A DNA stretch of 64,000 bases, from the NCBI GenBank assembly GCA_024346935.1, contig AP024879.1, positions 1,178,001-1,242,000 of the forward strand, read 5' to 3'. Shown piece by piece: positions 43,753 to 53,631 of the stretch. Numbering within the stretch: position 1 is the stretch's first letter; every line of letters starts with the position of its first letter. Source of the stretch: Vibrio inusitatus. GTDB taxonomy: Bacteria; Pseudomonadota; Gammaproteobacteria; Enterobacterales; Vibrionaceae. A program made the translations under genes and the position numbers. The notes under the pieces are model-generated. The model searched no databases. It was not told the origin of the DNA and saw only the letters and a list, made by a program, of their open reading frames with translations.

Positions 43753-44803
43753 AGCGTACGAATGCCATAAACTTCATTGTTAATGATGATACCGCATTCC
43801 AAAAAGAGTTAGATTGTTCGCTAAGCATCACTGTGGCCTTGGAGCCCGCAATCAAATTTTCAGGTGGTTCGATTATGTTGATTCTTACCGGAAACTGTTC
43901 TGAGCGTCTTACCCAACGGTCACTGCTATCCATTTCAGACAGTTGACCTACTTGACCAACACCACCTTGTATCGCTCTATCAACACTTGTCACCAATCCT
44001 GAGTATATCTGTCCTGGATAACCATCAAATACAATGGAAACTTTAGACCCAACATGAATTGTAGATAAACCTTTTTCATTGAAGTTAGCTGACAAATACA
44101 AAGACTGCTCATCAACAATAATGAGTGAGTTATCTTCGGTCCCGATGTAATCTCCCTTTGTAATTTGTAAATTTGAAATAATTCCACTTCCGCCCGCTCT
44201 GACATCCGTTCTGTCGAGATTTACACTCGCTTTTACCAGCGAAGATTTTGCTTTAAGCACTGATGCATTTTTGCCATCTTCACCAATTTCATTTTTTGTT
44301 CTAATTATTTCACTTTCGATTTTCTTAATAGCAAAGTAATCTTGTTCTTTTTGATTTTTAGCTGTTTCATAATCATCCGAACTGATGCTTTTTTTCAAAA
44401 AAAGCTGTTGGAATCTTTTATAGTGATTAAATGATTTATTATAAGATGATTTTTGTTGAGAAAGGTCTGAACGTTGAATATCTAGTTGGTATTTTAATGA
44501 CAATAATTCTGTATTAGCTCTCACTAGATCTGCTTTTGAATTAGATAATGCTATCGAATAATCAGTTTTATCAATTGTATAAAGCAGTTCACCTTCTTTA
44601 ACGTATTCTCCATTTTCAACAAATACATTGGTAACATTACCCAGTACTAGAGGTTTTACATTGATCGCTGACATTTGTACTTGTGACAATGTTGTATATG
44701 GCGAGTATATATTAGAGCTGACGCCTATTAATGCTATCAATAGAGCAACAATTATAAATAGTCTTACTAATATCTTTGAAAGAATTATCGCATCTAATTT
44801 CAT
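43742..44803 (-). CDS. HlyD-family membrane-fusion protein
   Basis: A 353-residue periplasmic adaptor. A single N-terminal helix (about residues 13-33) is followed by a biotinyl-lipoyl-like segment (VENGEYVKEGELLYTID), a coiled-coil hairpin (about 80-180) and a second lipoyl half with a beta-barrel (VSIVFDGYPGQIYSG). It would link the DUF2955 protein to an outer-membrane channel for efflux. It starts directly behind a short GGTTACATG-type site. Confidence 0.85.
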   Translation of the reverse strand: MKLDAIILSKILVRLFIIVALLIALIGVSSNIYSPYTTLSQVQMSAINVKPLVLGNVTNVFVENGEYVKEGELLYTIDKTDYSIALSNSKADLVRANTELLSLKYQLDIQRSDLSQQKSSYNKSFNHYKRFQQLFLKKSISSDDYETAKNQKEQDYFAIKKIESEIIRTKNEIGEDGKNASVLKAKSSLVKASVNLDRTDVRAGGSGIISNLQITKGDYIGTEDNSLIIVDEQSLYLSANFNEKGLSTIHVGSKVSIVFDGYPGQIYSGLVTSVDRAIQGGVGQVGQLSEMDSSDRWVRRSEQFPVRINIIEPPENLIAGSKATVMLSEQSNSFWNAVSSLTMKFMAFVRYVY

Positions 44804-45081
44804 GTAACCAACATATTTTGAAATATTTAATCTTTCTTATTATATTCCTCCTTTAGAAAAACAAAATAGACAATATATTGAACGTCTTTCTCAATTTTGT
44901 AAACAAACACTCGATACATAAGAGTGCGTCGTTAGGTTTGAAGTGTACCGGCGTTGCTCACTACCATTTTTGACCACACTCTATCGCAATAAACCTGTGT
45001 TAATGGAACAATGAATGATTAGCGCTCCTTTAGAACCCCTTATTCTAGCAAGACGTCAAGCGTGCTCTGGCAAGATAACGA

Positions 45082-46443
45082 TCATTCATACATCAACTCT
45101 TTAGCTTTCTTACTATCAAATTCTCTCAAGAATTTACGTGCTTGATAGCGCATAGGGATGATCTTCAGTGTTTGTTCAAATACGGTCACCGCATACACCC
45201 AGAAGATTGAAGCATTAAGCACTAACACAACAAAAGCACACAGTGGCAAGGCAATTAACCAGCGAGTCACAAAATTGATATTAAAGACAGCGGTTGTCTT
45301 ACCTAGTGCACGAAGTACCTGACCATGCACAGTGGTGTAGCCTTGTATTAGGGGCATTAATATATACAACGGGGCAATGACCGCTAATGCTTGATAAGTC
45401 GTTTGTGAATGTCCTGGGTAGATTTTATCGATCACCAAACTCAAGATAAAAGAGGCAAAGGCAATAATACCGGAGACAGCGATAGTGACCTTAATACTCA
45501 GGCTCACATCAGAGTCCAAAGTATCTAGATGATTGGAACCAATAGCCTGAGAAATAGTAATCGCGGACGATACTGCCCAAGCCAACACAAATTGCGACAG
45601 TGCTGACAACCAAGGCGTTATCATCACAACGGCTGCATAGGCCTCAGTGGGCAACTGTGTATACAATAGGTTATAGGCAGCAAGTCCCATAGCTAACACC
45701 ATCATATTCGCGGCGATAGGAAAGGTCTCTTTAAAGTGAAGAATGACGTTGCGAGCGACGCCTTGAGTAGCCTGATTAAGAGAAAGTTTAGATGTGTTTT
45801 GATATTTCAAGCACACCAACAAAAATGTCGTTCTCAGCCCAAGTGCAAAAACAGAACCAAGTGCAGCACCAGAGATACCAATACCAGCAAATTGGCCAAA
45901 TCCATAGATAAGGTAGTAAGAAACCAAAGCATTGATAGGCATGGTGAGTAGGTAACTCAGCAATGGAAGCTTGGTTTTCCCCATTGCATTAAACAATGCA
46001 ATCGAAACTTGTGAAACACCTGTCAGTAACAAAGCATACTTGATCACAGATAGATAGGCGTCGATGTCATTATAAAGATGAGTATCGTGACTGATGAGCC
46101 TGATCAAAGGCCATTTGAACACGGTTACTAATGTAAAGAACAGTACAGCAACAGATAAATTAATAATAACGCCAGAGAGAAATGACTTAGAGAGTAAGTT
46201 CTCTTTTCCGGAACCGAAAGCCCGCGACAATACATTTTGTGAGCCATTAGCTAAAGCATTCTGAACACCTAACATCAAAGCGACTATCGTACTCGCTATA
46301 CCCATTGCTGCAAGTGAGCCCTCTCCTAATGGAGAAATAAGTAGGGTATCGATCATCAACATGCCTTGCATTAACAAGGCATTAATCGCAATAGGCCATG
46401 CCATTTTGATGTTCTTTTTGATGTAGGTACTATTTTTGAACAC
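45082..46443 (-). CDS. MATE-family multidrug efflux transporter
   Basis: A 453-residue transporter with twelve predicted membrane helices in two homologous halves. The first half begins AWPIAINALLMQGMLMIDTLLISPLGEGSLAAMGIAS, typical of NorM-like MATE proteins that use sodium or protons to expel cationic drugs. No partner gene is adjacent. Confidence 0.85.
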   Translation of the reverse strand: MFKNSTYIKKNIKMAWPIAINALLMQGMLMIDTLLISPLGEGSLAAMGIASTIVALMLGVQNALANGSQNVLSRAFGSGKENLLSKSFLSGVIINLSVAVLFFTLVTVFKWPLIRLISHDTHLYNDIDAYLSVIKYALLLTGVSQVSIALFNAMGKTKLPLLSYLLTMPINALVSYYLIYGFGQFAGIGISGAALGSVFALGLRTTFLLVCLKYQNTSKLSLNQATQGVARNVILHFKETFPIAANMMVLAMGLAAYNLLYTQLPTEAYAAVVMITPWLSALSQFVLAWAVSSAITISQAIGSNHLDTLDSDVSLSIKVTIAVSGIIAFASFILSLVIDKIYPGHSQTTYQALAVIAPLYILMPLIQGYTTVHGQVLRALGKTTAVFNINFVTRWLIALPLCAFVVLVLNASIFWVYAVTVFEQTLKIIPMRYQARKFLREFDSKKAKELMYE

Positions 46444-46598
46444 GGAAAGCCTTTGGGTCTTATATAACGCTATGCTAGTCGGGGAAAATACCGAGATTAC
46501 CGGCGCAATTCAATCATCAATCTTGAGAAGTTATTTTCTAAGGTTACTGAACGAATAACTCACACTTTGAGTGGATAACCAAAAGTGTTTAGATGGTT

Positions 46599-47105
46599 CT
46601 AAAACGACTTAAGTAACTGCGAATCATAATCTGAAATATCCAGCTGCGCATCATACTGTTTAGCCCACTCATCAAGCTGCGCCTGTGCTTTATTCAAGCT
46701 ACTCATGGTGATCGTGTTGTCGTCTAGTTGCCACAACTGACGAGAGCCTTGATAGTTAAACTGTAGCGCTAACATTGCATCTTTGTTGCCTTGCTCTGCT
46801 GCAGCAAGTAGCTTTCTGTTTTTTCTGTAAATCAGATTCAACTGATGTTTCAGATCCCAAATATAAGCTACTTCGAACATTTTAGGGTGACTCTTTAGCT
46901 TGCGTAGCGTCATCCCAACAACGATAGCACTAACAATCACTCCCAATAAATTCCAATGAAAGTGAGAGCCTGACTCTGACGGGAAGATGTAAATCAGTGT
47001 CTGAGATAGTGACAAACTTAAAACCGCTAGACTGACAATACAGCCAACAATTACCACGTTTAATCGCGAACGGTATTGCTTTTTATCTATCTCTTTTAAC
47101 TGCAT
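46599..47105 (-). CDS. DUF3087-family membrane protein
   Basis: A 168-residue protein with two N-terminal hydrophobic segments (about 17-36 and 48-64) and a soluble helical C-terminal part. It begins MQLKEIDKKQYRSRLNVVIV, the start I associate with DUF3087. Function unknown. Confidence 0.65.
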   Translation of the reverse strand: MQLKEIDKKQYRSRLNVVIVGCIVSLAVLSLSLSQTLIYIFPSESGSHFHWNLLGVIVSAIVVGMTLRKLKSHPKMFEVAYIWDLKHQLNLIYRKNRKLLAAAEQGNKDAMLALQFNYQGSRQLWQLDDNTITMSSLNKAQAQLDEWAKQYDAQLDISDYDSQLLKSF

Positions 47106-47296
47106 TTTGGTACCAAGATCTCTGTTTTTGATTAATTGATATCGACCATTGTCAACAGCGGGAAATTATACACGGTTCAATTGCGGTAATAAGGAATATT
47201 TGTTCACAATTGCTGTATGAAGTCATGTTCTCGAATGTGGCAACTTCAGAGAAAACCAACAATTGAATGGGGTAAATTAAGCCATTTCAATACGCT

Positions 47297-47324
47297 GATG
47301 CCGCTGAATCTCTTCAGCGGCATC
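47297..47324 (-). terminator. Terminator downstream of the second GH94 gene
   Basis: A perfect 12-bp stem (GATGCCGCTGAA with TTCAGCGGCATC) closes a 4-base loop, 38 bases past the GH94 stop on the minus strand. Confidence 0.75.
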
Positions 47325-47361
47325 TCTATCAACAGAACAACGATGGAATTAGCTACCAGCG

Positions 47362-49719
47362 CTAAGCAATCAAAACCTCAACTTTATACGTTTTTCCTTC
47401 TTCGAATTCTTCGATCCTATTTGACGATAGTTGCATTCCGTCGACGCTCACCACTGTTTGCGTCACATCTGCTCGCTGAATTGATACTTCAAAGGTTGCC
47501 CCACGGAAATGGCGTACGGCGCTAGCGTTCTCCCAATCTGCAGGTAGCTGAGGCTCAATAGATAAACCACGATCATCCCCCTTCAGGCCAAACAAACCTT
47601 CAACAATACAGCGATAAACCCAAGAAACCGTGCCGGTGTTAAATAACTGGCTAGAGCGACCTGCCGTTCTTGGGAACTGATAGTACGCACCACGATAGTA
47701 GTTAGGGATAAATACCGGAAGCTGGCCACGCTGAACATAATCCGCCTCATCTGGCCCTGTCAGCATCTGCGACATTAGCTTAAATGCGCGATCGGTTTCA
47801 CCCGCTTGATAAAGGCTGAAGATATAGAAAATCGCCGCGTGATTATAAACGCTGCCATTTTCCGCCGAACCCGGATGCTTTTGCGTTACACGGCCAACAT
47901 CATCTCGCATTCCTGTAAAGCTTGGCGCTAACATCATCACCCCATAAGGCGTTTCTAGTTGTTGCTCGACTTGTTGAATCATCTTCTGTCGTTTTTCCGC
48001 ATCTGCCGTATTGGCTAAGATTGCCCAGCTTTGAGGGTTAAGGAAAATACGACCTTCTTCGTCTTTACTGGTGCCAAATACCACGTCATCGTCGGTGATA
48101 CCACGCGCGTACCAGTCACCATCCCAGATGTGCTTATTCACCGCTTCATTCAGCGCCTCGGCATTACTTCTAAATTCAGCCGCGAGCTCAAGCTCTCCCA
48201 GTTGCTGACAAATATCAGACCAAATATTTAGCGCATAAGCTGCAGCCATAGATAACCAGCCTGATACCCCTTTGCCTTTGTAACCCACCATATTCATTGG
48301 ATCACACCAGTCCCCTTGCGCGATATAGCTCAAGCCTCGATGATCACGCTCGTTGAACAGCCAGCGCATGGCATTGGTAATACGCTCAAAGGCCGTCTTA
48401 GATTCAGTACCTTTAAACTGCTGAACGGGTTGGTTAAAGATCGCATAATCATTAGTTTCATCCAGATAAGCACGCAAACAAACGGGGAACCAAATACAGT
48501 GATCCGTATGCGGGATCTGATTGATGTATTTAAGTTCGGCTTGTTCGGTCAACAAAATACCATCAGGAATAGCGCCTGACTCCTCCTGCTGGGCGAGCGC
48601 ATGCAAGAACGCAGCACGAGTCGCATCTGGTTTGATATACACCATGCCCATCGCATCTTGAATGTAGTTGCGTGTCTGTGGATCAGTACTCAGGCGGTTT
48701 ACATCGCCGTGATAGAACATCTGTCTTGGGAGCCAACTATTCACAAACTCATTCAGTTGAGTATCAGGCGAGTTAATTTCAATACTCCCCTTACCTTGTG
48801 CCACATACGCAGAGTATTTCTCTTTCGTGTTCGCAAAGTCAGTATCAACAAAGTAGCGATTGCGCTTGAGCTCAATCTCTACATCATCAAATGCAGGGCC
48901 TAACAAGAACCGATAATCTTCTTGCTGTTCTGCATCCAGATCCATTTGATATTGCAACGCTGCTGTAGGTGTCTCATACAACGCATTACCATTGTCCAAA
49001 GTGGTTTGCTGAACACCCGTAGGATTGTGCAGACCACCCTCGCCTTCAAACACTTCACGTATGGTTTCATACGATGTTGGTATTCTATCATGAAGAAAAT
49101 ACGTCTTATCTTTCAGGTCTTTATTTTTAAAGTAATCCGCTACTTTTTGATAAGGGGTTACACAGCTAGCCACTACACCACCAAGATCTTCTCGGTATTT
49201 CGCAGACTGATTCATCCAGCTCATGTAACCGATTGGAAAATAAGGATAAACGCTAATCTTTCGCGCGCGACCAGAAACGTTTTTCACTTTTAGCTGCCAA
49301 AGCTCTACCACATCATCTTGTGGCAAGCTAAGACACAGCTCTACTTCGATGCCTAGATGTTCAATCTGCCATTGGATATCCGACTGCCCCAATGAGAAGC
49401 AATACTTATCTAGCTTCGCTCTGACCGGCTCATAAGGGGCTGAGAAGATTTCTCCCGTCTCTTCATCCTTAATGTAAAAGAAGCGTCCAGGATGATGGGC
49501 AAAATATGGTTGCTCAGGTTGCATAAAGCTCTTGGCTTCCAGGTTTGGAGCATGCATGTATTTGGCAGGTTCTGGTTGCATAAATTGTGCAGTGGCATAG
49601 CCACGACAATTTACCTGAATCATCATCTGCTTGTTCCAAAGAAACCCCGACGCTCTTGGCATCTCCGTTGGGCTTAAAAGTTCTACTCGTTCGCCATTTT
49701 GTTTTGTTGTTATCAACAT
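47362..49719 (-). CDS. GH94 phosphorylase, cellobionic-acid-phosphorylase-like
   Basis: A 785-residue cytoplasmic GH94 enzyme. The N-terminal beta-sandwich (about 1-290) is followed by the (alpha/alpha)6 catalytic domain with GDWCDPMNMVG, where Asp473 is the probable general acid. The GDWCDP form, rather than DWND, and the length point to the cellobionic acid phosphorylase group; chitobiose or cellobiose phosphorylase remain possible. It would split a beta-1,4-linked disaccharide or aldonic acid into glucose 1-phosphate and the rest. It lies 24 bases behind a GPH-type symporter gene. It differs strongly from the 1,127-residue GH94 at 15636. Confidence 0.7.
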   Translation of the reverse strand: MLITTKQNGERVELLSPTEMPRASGFLWNKQMMIQVNCRGYATAQFMQPEPAKYMHAPNLEAKSFMQPEQPYFAHHPGRFFYIKDEETGEIFSAPYEPVRAKLDKYCFSLGQSDIQWQIEHLGIEVELCLSLPQDDVVELWQLKVKNVSGRARKISVYPYFPIGYMSWMNQSAKYREDLGGVVASCVTPYQKVADYFKNKDLKDKTYFLHDRIPTSYETIREVFEGEGGLHNPTGVQQTTLDNGNALYETPTAALQYQMDLDAEQQEDYRFLLGPAFDDVEIELKRNRYFVDTDFANTKEKYSAYVAQGKGSIEINSPDTQLNEFVNSWLPRQMFYHGDVNRLSTDPQTRNYIQDAMGMVYIKPDATRAAFLHALAQQEESGAIPDGILLTEQAELKYINQIPHTDHCIWFPVCLRAYLDETNDYAIFNQPVQQFKGTESKTAFERITNAMRWLFNERDHRGLSYIAQGDWCDPMNMVGYKGKGVSGWLSMAAAYALNIWSDICQQLGELELAAEFRSNAEALNEAVNKHIWDGDWYARGITDDDVVFGTSKDEEGRIFLNPQSWAILANTADAEKRQKMIQQVEQQLETPYGVMMLAPSFTGMRDDVGRVTQKHPGSAENGSVYNHAAIFYIFSLYQAGETDRAFKLMSQMLTGPDEADYVQRGQLPVFIPNYYRGAYYQFPRTAGRSSQLFNTGTVSWVYRCIVEGLFGLKGDDRGLSIEPQLPADWENASAVRHFRGATFEVSIQRADVTQTVVSVDGMQLSSNRIEEFEEGKTYKVEVLIA

Positions 49720-49743
49720 ATCATTCAGCCTTTGTAATTATTC

Positions 49744-51363
49744 TTAAACCGCTTCGCGGGCTTTTAGCTCTATTTGAATGGTTTCGATCTTGTTTGCTGT
49801 TAAGTCGTAATAACGCAATGCCCAAATAGCAATAAAGGCAAAGAACGCTGGTACGATAGTTTGTAGATAGACAATGCTGGATAACGACGCGCCATCTTGA
49901 ATTTCATTGGCAGAGTAGCCAACGATCGCAAGTACCCACAGCACAGTTGCTGAGCCAATAGCACCACCTAGTTTTTGAGAGAAAGTCGCAGCAGAAAAGG
50001 TCATTGCTGTTGCACGTCGACCTGTTTTCCATTCATTAAAGTCGGCTGCATCGGCGTACATTGACCATGTGATTGGAGACTTAGGTCCTAGCGCCAAGCT
50101 GATCAAGATGTTTAGAACAAACATGGTGATAATCTCAATCGGCAAGTCTGAGCTGTTCATCACCTCACCGTTCGCTAAGGTTTTCTGAATGCTGATTACC
50201 GTACCGCGCGCATCGTCAAGGTTAAGCTCTTCACTGCCCTGAGCAACCACAACTTTGTCGCTAAATATCCAGAACGATTTTTGGTGTTCAATCCACTCAA
50301 TGTGCTCACCCTCACCTGTTGGCTCACCCAATACTTCAGTAGCCGTTAAGGTGATAGCTTCACTTGAAGGTACAGTCACCACCCCCATCGCAGCTGGCTT
50401 TGGTACCAATGCAAACACCACACTTAACGAGCCTACGATACCCATCAGAATCATCAACAGCTTAGCTTTGTCTGTTATCTTGCGCGTTAAATATGGTGTC
50501 GCTAAACAGCCCACCGCATAAGCCGCCATTTGCAATCCAATGTACGAACCCATTAAGTCAGGACGCTCAACAAAATATTTGAAGTAATAAGTCGCGCTAC
50601 TACCACGAAATACAATCGTCATCATGATGATCATCGCAAGGGCAAACAATATCAGCCAAGGCTTGTTGTTCATCAGGTCTTTAATATCTGAGAGTGGATT
50701 AGTTTTCTGTCCAACTGGCGGTACTACACGTTCTTTAGTGGTATAGAAAGTGATAAAGAAGCACACTGTCGCAACACTCGCATACAGAGCCATTGTTAAT
50801 TGCCAGCCTCGAGCATCATCGCCATTACCGAAATAGTCGGCTAATTCTGGTGTAAATGCGCCCACTAAAATGCCAGTTGCGTACGCAAAGAAAAAGCGAA
50901 GGCCGAACAGCGAGTTTCTCTCTTCTGTATCTGCTGTTATTACACCCGCTAACGAGGAATAAGGGGTGCTTAAGATGGTGTAACACAGCATCATCAACGA
51001 GTAAGTACCATATGCCCAGAGAAGCTTTCCGCCCTCTCCCAAATCAGGAGTGCTCATGGTCAGCACTGCTGCGCCTGCCATCGGCAGTGCACCAAGCATT
51101 AAGTAAGGTCTAAATTTACCCCAGCGAGAGTTCGTGCGATCAGCAATAGCCCCCATCAATGGGTCGGAGATTGAATCGACGATTCGTGTAACCAAAAACA
51201 TAGTACCTGCAGCTGCGGCAGATAGACCAAAGATATCGGTGTAGAAGTAAGATAGGTAAGATCCGATAATGATCCAGTAGAAATTGAAGCCTGAGTCCCC
51301 TATGGCATAACCTAATTTTTCACGTAGGCTAAGCTTTGCAGTTCTATCTAAAGAGTTCGACAT
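49744..51363 (-). CDS. GPH-family sugar symporter with a hydrophilic insertion
   Basis: A 539-residue MFS-type transporter of the glycoside-pentoside-hexuronide family (MelB/GusB type). It begins SLREKLGYAIGDSGFNFYW and has the family loop DRTNSRWGKFRPY after helix 2. Twelve helices are expected. About 80 residues (321-402) inserted in the second half are hydrophilic and beta-rich (VPSSEAITLTATEVLGEPTG..., WIEHQKSFWIF) and would form a domain on one side of the membrane. The family is usually about 450-480 residues. It probably imports the substrate of the adjacent GH94 enzyme. Confidence 0.82.
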   Translation of the reverse strand: MSNSLDRTAKLSLREKLGYAIGDSGFNFYWIIIGSYLSYFYTDIFGLSAAAAGTMFLVTRIVDSISDPLMGAIADRTNSRWGKFRPYLMLGALPMAGAAVLTMSTPDLGEGGKLLWAYGTYSLMMLCYTILSTPYSSLAGVITADTEERNSLFGLRFFFAYATGILVGAFTPELADYFGNGDDARGWQLTMALYASVATVCFFITFYTTKERVVPPVGQKTNPLSDIKDLMNNKPWLILFALAMIIMMTIVFRGSSATYYFKYFVERPDLMGSYIGLQMAAYAVGCLATPYLTRKITDKAKLLMILMGIVGSLSVVFALVPKPAAMGVVTVPSSEAITLTATEVLGEPTGEGEHIEWIEHQKSFWIFSDKVVVAQGSEELNLDDARGTVISIQKTLANGEVMNSSDLPIEIITMFVLNILISLALGPKSPITWSMYADAADFNEWKTGRRATAMTFSAATFSQKLGGAIGSATVLWVLAIVGYSANEIQDGASLSSIVYLQTIVPAFFAFIAIWALRYYDLTANKIETIQIELKAREAV

Positions 51364-51502
51364 TAATTGTGCCCTATTTGTTATTATATTCCGTCATATT
51401 CATATACACGGCTTGTTTGACACTTTAATGTATCCAGTGCTCCATTCTATGGCACAATCTCTCTTGAGCATGTCATAAACTATCAAGCGAGCAATAACGT
51501 CG
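51364..51502. promoter_or_regulatory. Divergent promoter with 8-bp inverted half-sites
   Basis: Between the symporter and AraC genes, ATTGTGCC (51366-51373) and GGCACAAT (51451-51458) are inverted copies. Read in the same direction, each has TA plus one variable base before GGCACAAT. These are good candidates for the AraC-type regulator. Confidence 0.45.
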
Positions 51503-52324
51503 ATGGTGTCAAATAAATTCAAATTAGGTAAAAACTCGAAAGAGTTATTTATTTCGCAAGACAACGCGCCACTTTTCGCCAGTCAGAAAATACGAATGGC
51601 GGGGGTAACCCATGTATGTGATGAATACCTTTGTTCAAGGAAAAGCCCAGATCATCACACACTGCTGTTTACCTTATCGGGCAATGCTACGGTGGAAAGT
51701 GAAGGGCAAATCATAAGCCTAACCGCATCAAGCATGGTGCTTTTGAAACACGATGTTGACTTTGTTTACTACAAAACAGACAGTCACTGGGACTTTGTAT
51801 GGTTTATTCTTGAGCCAACCTCTAACTGGGCAGGAATGAACTCACTCCCCCTCTCTTTGGGGAAGGGCCACTATAACGATAACTTAAAGTACATGTTGCA
51901 CTTGCTAACATTGGATGTGCCATTTGAAACTCGAAAGATCCTCAACCAAGACATCCACCGTTATATTCAAAAATCTATCGTTCAATTTGATGCCCCAGAT
52001 ATCGAAGGGCAACTAGAGCGCCTTTTTCTGGAGGTTGATCAGCAACTGCATTTTCCATGGACGACCCAAGTCATGGCAAAAAAACTGCATATTTCCGAGC
52101 CCACCTTGCACCGCCTTTGCAAAAATATCTATCAACAAAGCCCTAAACAAAAGGTGATCGAACTCAGAATTAAACGCGCGCAGTTCTTGCTACTGAATAC
52201 ACACTGGCCCCTTGCAGTTATTGCTGAGCAAGTCGGTTATAAAGATGGCTTTGGTTTATCTAAAATGTGTAAAAAGGTCTTAGGCGTCAGCCCTGAAAGC
52301 TTAAGACTCATGGCTGAGCAATAG
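51503..52324 (+). CDS. AraC-family transcriptional regulator
   Basis: A 273-residue regulator with an N-terminal cupin-type sensor domain (about 30-130) and a C-terminal pair of helix-turn-helix motifs (about 180-270, including MAKKLHISEPTLHRLCKNI and IAEQVGYKDGFGLSKMCKKVLGVSP). It is transcribed divergently from the symporter-GH94 pair and is the likely activator of that pair. Confidence 0.88.
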   Translation: MVSNKFKLGKNSKELFISQDNAPLFASQKIRMAGVTHVCDEYLCSRKSPDHHTLLFTLSGNATVESEGQIISLTASSMVLLKHDVDFVYYKTDSHWDFVWFILEPTSNWAGMNSLPLSLGKGHYNDNLKYMLHLLTLDVPFETRKILNQDIHRYIQKSIVQFDAPDIEGQLERLFLEVDQQLHFPWTTQVMAKKLHISEPTLHRLCKNIYQQSPKQKVIELRIKRAQFLLLNTHWPLAVIAEQVGYKDGFGLSKMCKKVLGVSPESLRLMAEQ

Positions 52325-52398
52325 CATCTAACACTGGTAAAATCATACATAACGCTTAGAATGCGGGGTCTAATTAACAGACAACTAGAGCGATTTAT

Positions 52399-52851
52399 AT
52401 GCTTCGTGATTACACCTTTGATTGCCTTGTCACTATGCCCCGCCATGAACTAGAAGAGTTTGGCGCACGAATGATCAGTAAGATGGTGCCAGAAGACGTA
52501 ATGAGTGAGCTTTTTACTTTCGATCATGAAGAAGTGGACAGCGAAGAGCGCATGATGTCAGCACGTCTTGATGCAACACTGCGCATGACGGCTATTGCGC
52601 TTAGTGAAGTTCAGCAAGCCTTTGATGACTCTGAGAATGCCAAGCAAAACAGCGAAAGAATGACACGCTTAGTGCTTTGGCATTTCTACGCGATTTCATT
52701 CAATCTTGAAGAAGCCATCACTCTAGAAACGCACTGTGAGCAGGTTGAGAAAATACTGATTAATCCGCCTCAAGATGCCTTTGGTTGGGTAAAAATACTC
52801 ACTGAATTGTTACACACCTACGCGAGCATTAATGCAGAGCAGAATCCATAA
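52399..52851 (+). CDS. Conserved protein of unknown function (possibly DUF3069)
   Basis: A 150-residue soluble, acidic, mostly helical protein with no signal peptide. I believe it belongs to the DUF3069 group of Vibrio proteins but cannot confirm it. It follows the AraC gene on the same strand by 75 bases and is followed by a terminator-like hairpin, so it is probably a separate small transcription unit. Confidence 0.6.
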   Translation: MLRDYTFDCLVTMPRHELEEFGARMISKMVPEDVMSELFTFDHEEVDSEERMMSARLDATLRMTAIALSEVQQAFDDSENAKQNSERMTRLVLWHFYAISFNLEEAITLETHCEQVEKILINPPQDAFGWVKILTELLHTYASINAEQNP

Positions 52852-53631
52852 GACTTCTATTCCTGTCAAAAGTTAGGGTTGCTCAATAGTCACTATTTTA
52901 CCGTGAAATGTGTAGAAAATGGACTAAAAACCACTCTATCATCAAGATACACAGCATAAGGCATGAACACTAAGTTTATGCCTTTTCTATTTATAACCGG
53001 AGTGCCAACTCTAAGTTAGTATTACTAAGATTAGAGCTAAATCTAATTCTTAAACAGCTAAACCAATCATCACACGCAGCTCTTCAAATAATATACTGGT
53101 CATCCCCTCTCCCGCGAAAAATAACAGCATAAAAAGCATAAGTTACTCGCGTAGTGAATGAGTGATATTCAAAAAGATAAAAGATGAACTAGCGCACGAA
53201 AATTAGGCAACTTTTATGTGCGCTAAGTGGATTATTATTTCGTTTAAATTCTACCTGTTTACTTAGCATCATTAGTTATGAAAGTACCTAGAGATAAAAA
53301 TAATCTAACGTCACTCCAAAAAGGAAAATGTAGCGGAAGCATGCCTTTCAGGTTTGGGTTAGAGAAAAGGTTCCTCATCGAGAACATGTTGAATCCATTG
53401 GGGTTACTGGCTTCTCTCAGGGTAAATAAAAACAAAAATCAATTCTTATTCTCACATGATTATTCATCGTTGATGGATCGTGTCAATCAAACAAGATTGT
53501 TGTGATGCTAAAACTTCGCTTAATGTTTCTCTCGTTGAAGCAAACATTACATATAGCGTCAGATTAGGCAGTTGCATTCACTTGTAAATTCCTAACGTTG
53601 TCGTTGAGCAATAACTATAAGGGAAAAGAAA
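52852..53631. other. Long upstream region of the gadB operon
   Basis: These 780 bases hold a terminator-like hairpin at 52958-52986 and a wide 8-bp inverted repeat (TAGCGCAC at 53190-53197 with GTGCGCTA at 53218-53225). A 75-codon frame at 53278-53505 lacks support. The rest is AT-rich and likely carries the gadB promoter and its acid or stationary-phase control sites. Confidence 0.5.
52958..52986 (+). terminator. Terminator downstream of the 150-residue protein gene
   Basis: A 7-bp stem (AAGGCAT with ATGCCTT) and 13-base loop followed by a short T run, about 107 bases past the stop. Confidence 0.5.

Noticed and set aside
48922..49293. 123-codon plus-strand ORF
   Set aside because: Antisense shadow of the second GH94 gene with odd composition.
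53278..53505. 75-codon ORF upstream of gadB
   Set aside because: No convincing ribosome-binding site, no recognisable motif, and its composition looks like translated intergenic sequence.
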